Of a stretch of DNA of 7,691 nt, positions 6,373-7,691 are shown one piece after another. Position 1 is the first letter of the stretch. Each line of letters opens with the position of its first letter. The notes under the pieces were generated by a model, which did no database searches, was not told the DNA's origin, and saw only the letters and a list, made by a program, of their open reading frames with translations. The translations under genes and the position numbers were made by a program. Location: assembly GCA_023417735.1 (NCBI GenBank), contig JAEZEK010000073.1, forward strand, positions 1-7,691, written 5' to 3'. The DNA is from Pseudomonadota bacterium (GTDB lineage Bacteria; Pseudomonadota; Alphaproteobacteria; Rhizobiales; Afifellaceae).

Positions 6373-6406
6373 GGGCCACTTTTCTCCTCAGGCGGATCGA
6401 ACAACG

Positions 6407-7516
6407 ATGACCTACAAGCTCCTTCTCCTGCCCGGCGACGGAATCGGCCCGGAAATCATGAACGAGGTGAAGGAGATCCTGGCCTTCATCAACGAGGCCG
6501 GGCTCGCATCGTTCGAGACGGAGGAGGATCTCGTCGGCGGCGCCGCCTACGACGCGCACGGCGTCGCGATGACGGAGGACGCCATGGCGAGGGCGCAGAG
6601 CGCCGACGCGGTGCTCTTCGGCGCGGTCGGCGGCCCGAAATGGGACGGCGTGCCCTACGACGTGCGGCCGGAAGCCGGGCTCCTGCGCCTGCGCAAGGAG
6701 CTCGACCTGTTCGCAAATCTCCGTCCGGCGATCTGCTATCCGGCGCTCGCCGATTCGTCGTCGCTGAAGCGGGAGGTCGTCGAGGGTCTCGACATCCTGA
6801 TCCTGCGCGAGCTGACGGGCGGCACCTATTTCGGCGAGCCGAAGGAGATCATCGATCTCGGCAACGGCCAGAAGCGCGGCATCGATACGCAGGTCTACGA
6901 CACCTACGAGATCGAGCGGATCGGACGGGTCGCCTTCGAGCTCGCCCGCACCCGGGGCAACAGGGTCACGTCCATGGAGAAGCGGAACGTGATGAAGTCC
7001 GGCGTGCTCTGGAACGAGGTGATGACCGACCTGCACCGCCGGGAATACCAGGACGTCCAGCTCGAGCACATGCTGGCCGACGCCGGCGCCATGCAGCTCG
7101 TCCGCTGGCCGAAGCAGTTCGACGTCATCGTGACCGACAACCTCTTCGGCGACATCCTGTCCGACGTGGCGGCGATGCTCACCGGCTCGCTCGGCATGCT
7201 GCCGTCCGCCTCGCTCGGCTCACCCGATCCGATCAGCAAGAAGCGGAAGGCGCTCTTCGAGCCGGTTCACGGCACGGCGCCGGACATCGCCGGCAAGGGG
7301 ATCGCAAACCCGATCGCCATGATCGCCTCGCTGGCGATGTGCCTGCGCTACTCGTTCGGGCTCGTCGAGCTCGCCGACCGGCTGGAGGCGGCGATCGCGA
7401 GTGCGCTCGACGGCGGGCTGCGGACCGGCGACATCATGTCGCCGGGCATGACGCAGGTCGGCACCAACGGCATGGGCGCGGCGATCCTGACGGAATTCCA
7501 GCGCCTCAGCGCCTGA
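6407..7516 (+). CDS. leuB: 3-isopropylmalate dehydrogenase
   Basis: LeuB oxidises and decarboxylates 3-isopropylmalate to 4-methyl-2-oxopentanoate with NAD+, the third dedicated leucine step. The 369-residue protein starts [17 protein letters not shown]. Substrate arginines R96 and R106 lie in [14 protein letters not shown]. Metal-binding aspartates are D225 in LADAGAMQL and D249 and D253 in NLFGDILSD, with offsets that parallel E. coli Leu[11 protein letters not shown] and [18 protein letters not shown] complete the family signature and the NAD-binding loop. The frame is open upstream to a TTG at 6344, but the ATG at 6407 gives the standard N-terminus; the ribosome binding site before it is modest. 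It is the last gene of the leuD-osmC-leuB run. Confidence 0.98.
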   Translation: MTYKLLLLPGDGIGPEIMNEVKEILAFINEAGLASFETEEDLVGGAAYDAHGVAMTEDAMARAQSADAVLFGAVGGPKWDGVPYDVRPEAGLLRLRKELDLFANLRPAICYPALADSSSLKREVVEGLDILILRELTGGTYFGEPKEIIDLGNGQKRGIDTQVYDTYEIERIGRVAFELARTRGNRVTSMEKRNVMKSGVLWNEVMTDLHRREYQDVQLEHMLADAGAMQLVRWPKQFDVIVTDNLFGDILSDVAAMLTGSLGMLPSASLGSPDPISKKRKALFEPVHGTAPDIAGKGIANPIAMIASLAMCLRYSFGLVELADRLEAAIASALDGGLRTGDIMSPGMTQVGTNGMGAAILTEFQRLSA

Positions 7517-7526
7517 CGGGGGGGCG

Positions 7527-7547
7527 GCGGAGGCGAAAGGCCTCCGC
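7527..7547 (+). terminator. Hairpin just after leuB, possible weak terminator
   Basis: GCGGAGGC pairs with GCCTCCGC around a GAAAG loop, beginning 11 bases after the leuB stop. No T-run follows, so it is at best a weak intrinsic or RNA-end-protecting structure. A run of seven G lies just before it (7518-7524). Confidence 0.5.
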
Positions 7548-7691
7548 TCGCGGCCACCCGGCCGGCCGGCGCCGCTTCCGGCGCAGGCGCTCACCTGGAC
7601 GCGACGCGTCGCAAACTGGATGTGCGGGATCACCTTTTCGTGTCCGCTCAGCCCCTTAGAAGGGCTTCTCGCGCCTTCGACTCCCCGCGAC
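7548..7691. other. Downstream intergenic region with small dyads, no gene seen
   Basis: No credible coding frame is visible from here to the window edge. The stretch contains GCGCCG-CTTC-CGGCGC (7569-7584), the perfect palindrome GCGACGCGTCGC (7601-7612) and AGCCC/GGGCT around a seven-base loop (7650-7666). It probably includes the leader of the next, unseen gene. Confidence 0.5.

Noticed and set aside
6344..6406. N-terminal extension of LeuB from a TTG
   Set aside because: The extension has no similarity to LeuB N-termini; the ATG at 6407 gives the standard start of the family.
5774..7069. 431-codon open frame on the minus strand opposite osmC and leuB
   Set aside because: Antisense shadow; both plus-strand genes are unmistakable and the minus translation shows no recognisable motif.
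1..7691. Defence system, mobile element, CRISPR or prophage
   Set aside because: No transposase, integrase, nuclease, helicase or direct-repeat array is visible; gene content and codon use are uniform and chromosomal.

Overview
The window is GC-rich (roughly two thirds G+C by eye) with strong G/C preference at third codon positions throughout. Gene content and protein wording (a FOXRED1-type oxidoreductase, an alphaproteobacterial-type beta-carbonic anhydrase, and separate leuC and leuD-leuB loci) point to an alphaproteobacterium, probably of the Hyphomicrobiales (Rhizobiales). It reads as ordinary chromosomal, largely housekeeping DNA. I see no insertion sequences, tRNA or rRNA genes, CRISPR arrays, phage genes or broken genes.

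Left block (1-2247, all +): the C-terminal two thirds or so of a FOXRED1-like FAD-dependent oxidoreductase is cut by the window edge. Its stop overlaps by one base the start of a pyridoxal kinase (pdxY). A beta-carbonic anhydrase follows about 50 bases later. The tight packing suggests one transcription unit.

Middle block (2248-3962): a 299-base leader region holds the only strongly AT-rich promoter-like element seen here, a candidate 55-codon small ORF whose ATG falls where transcription would start, and several hairpins. One hairpin has the small ORF's stop codon in its bulge. It leads into leuC, the large subunit of 3-isopropylmalate dehydratase. A convergent hairpin separates leuC from a minus-strand gene for a small exported protein of unknown function.

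Right block (4724-7516, all +): divergent from the exported protein lie a small HExxH zinc metallopeptidase, leuD (small dehydratase subunit), an OsmC-family peroxiredoxin-like protein and leuB (3-isopropylmalate dehydrogenase). LeuC and LeuD form one [4Fe-4S] enzyme that isomerises 2-isopropylmalate to 3-isopropylmalate, and LeuB then oxidises it, so the window carries the last two dedicated leucine-specific steps before transamination. leuA is not here. PdxY salvages PLP, the cofactor of the final transaminase, but that functional link is generic.

The last 175 bases hold only a chain of small hairpins. The most unusual item is the leuC leader. Everything else is recognisable families in a somewhat unusual arrangement.
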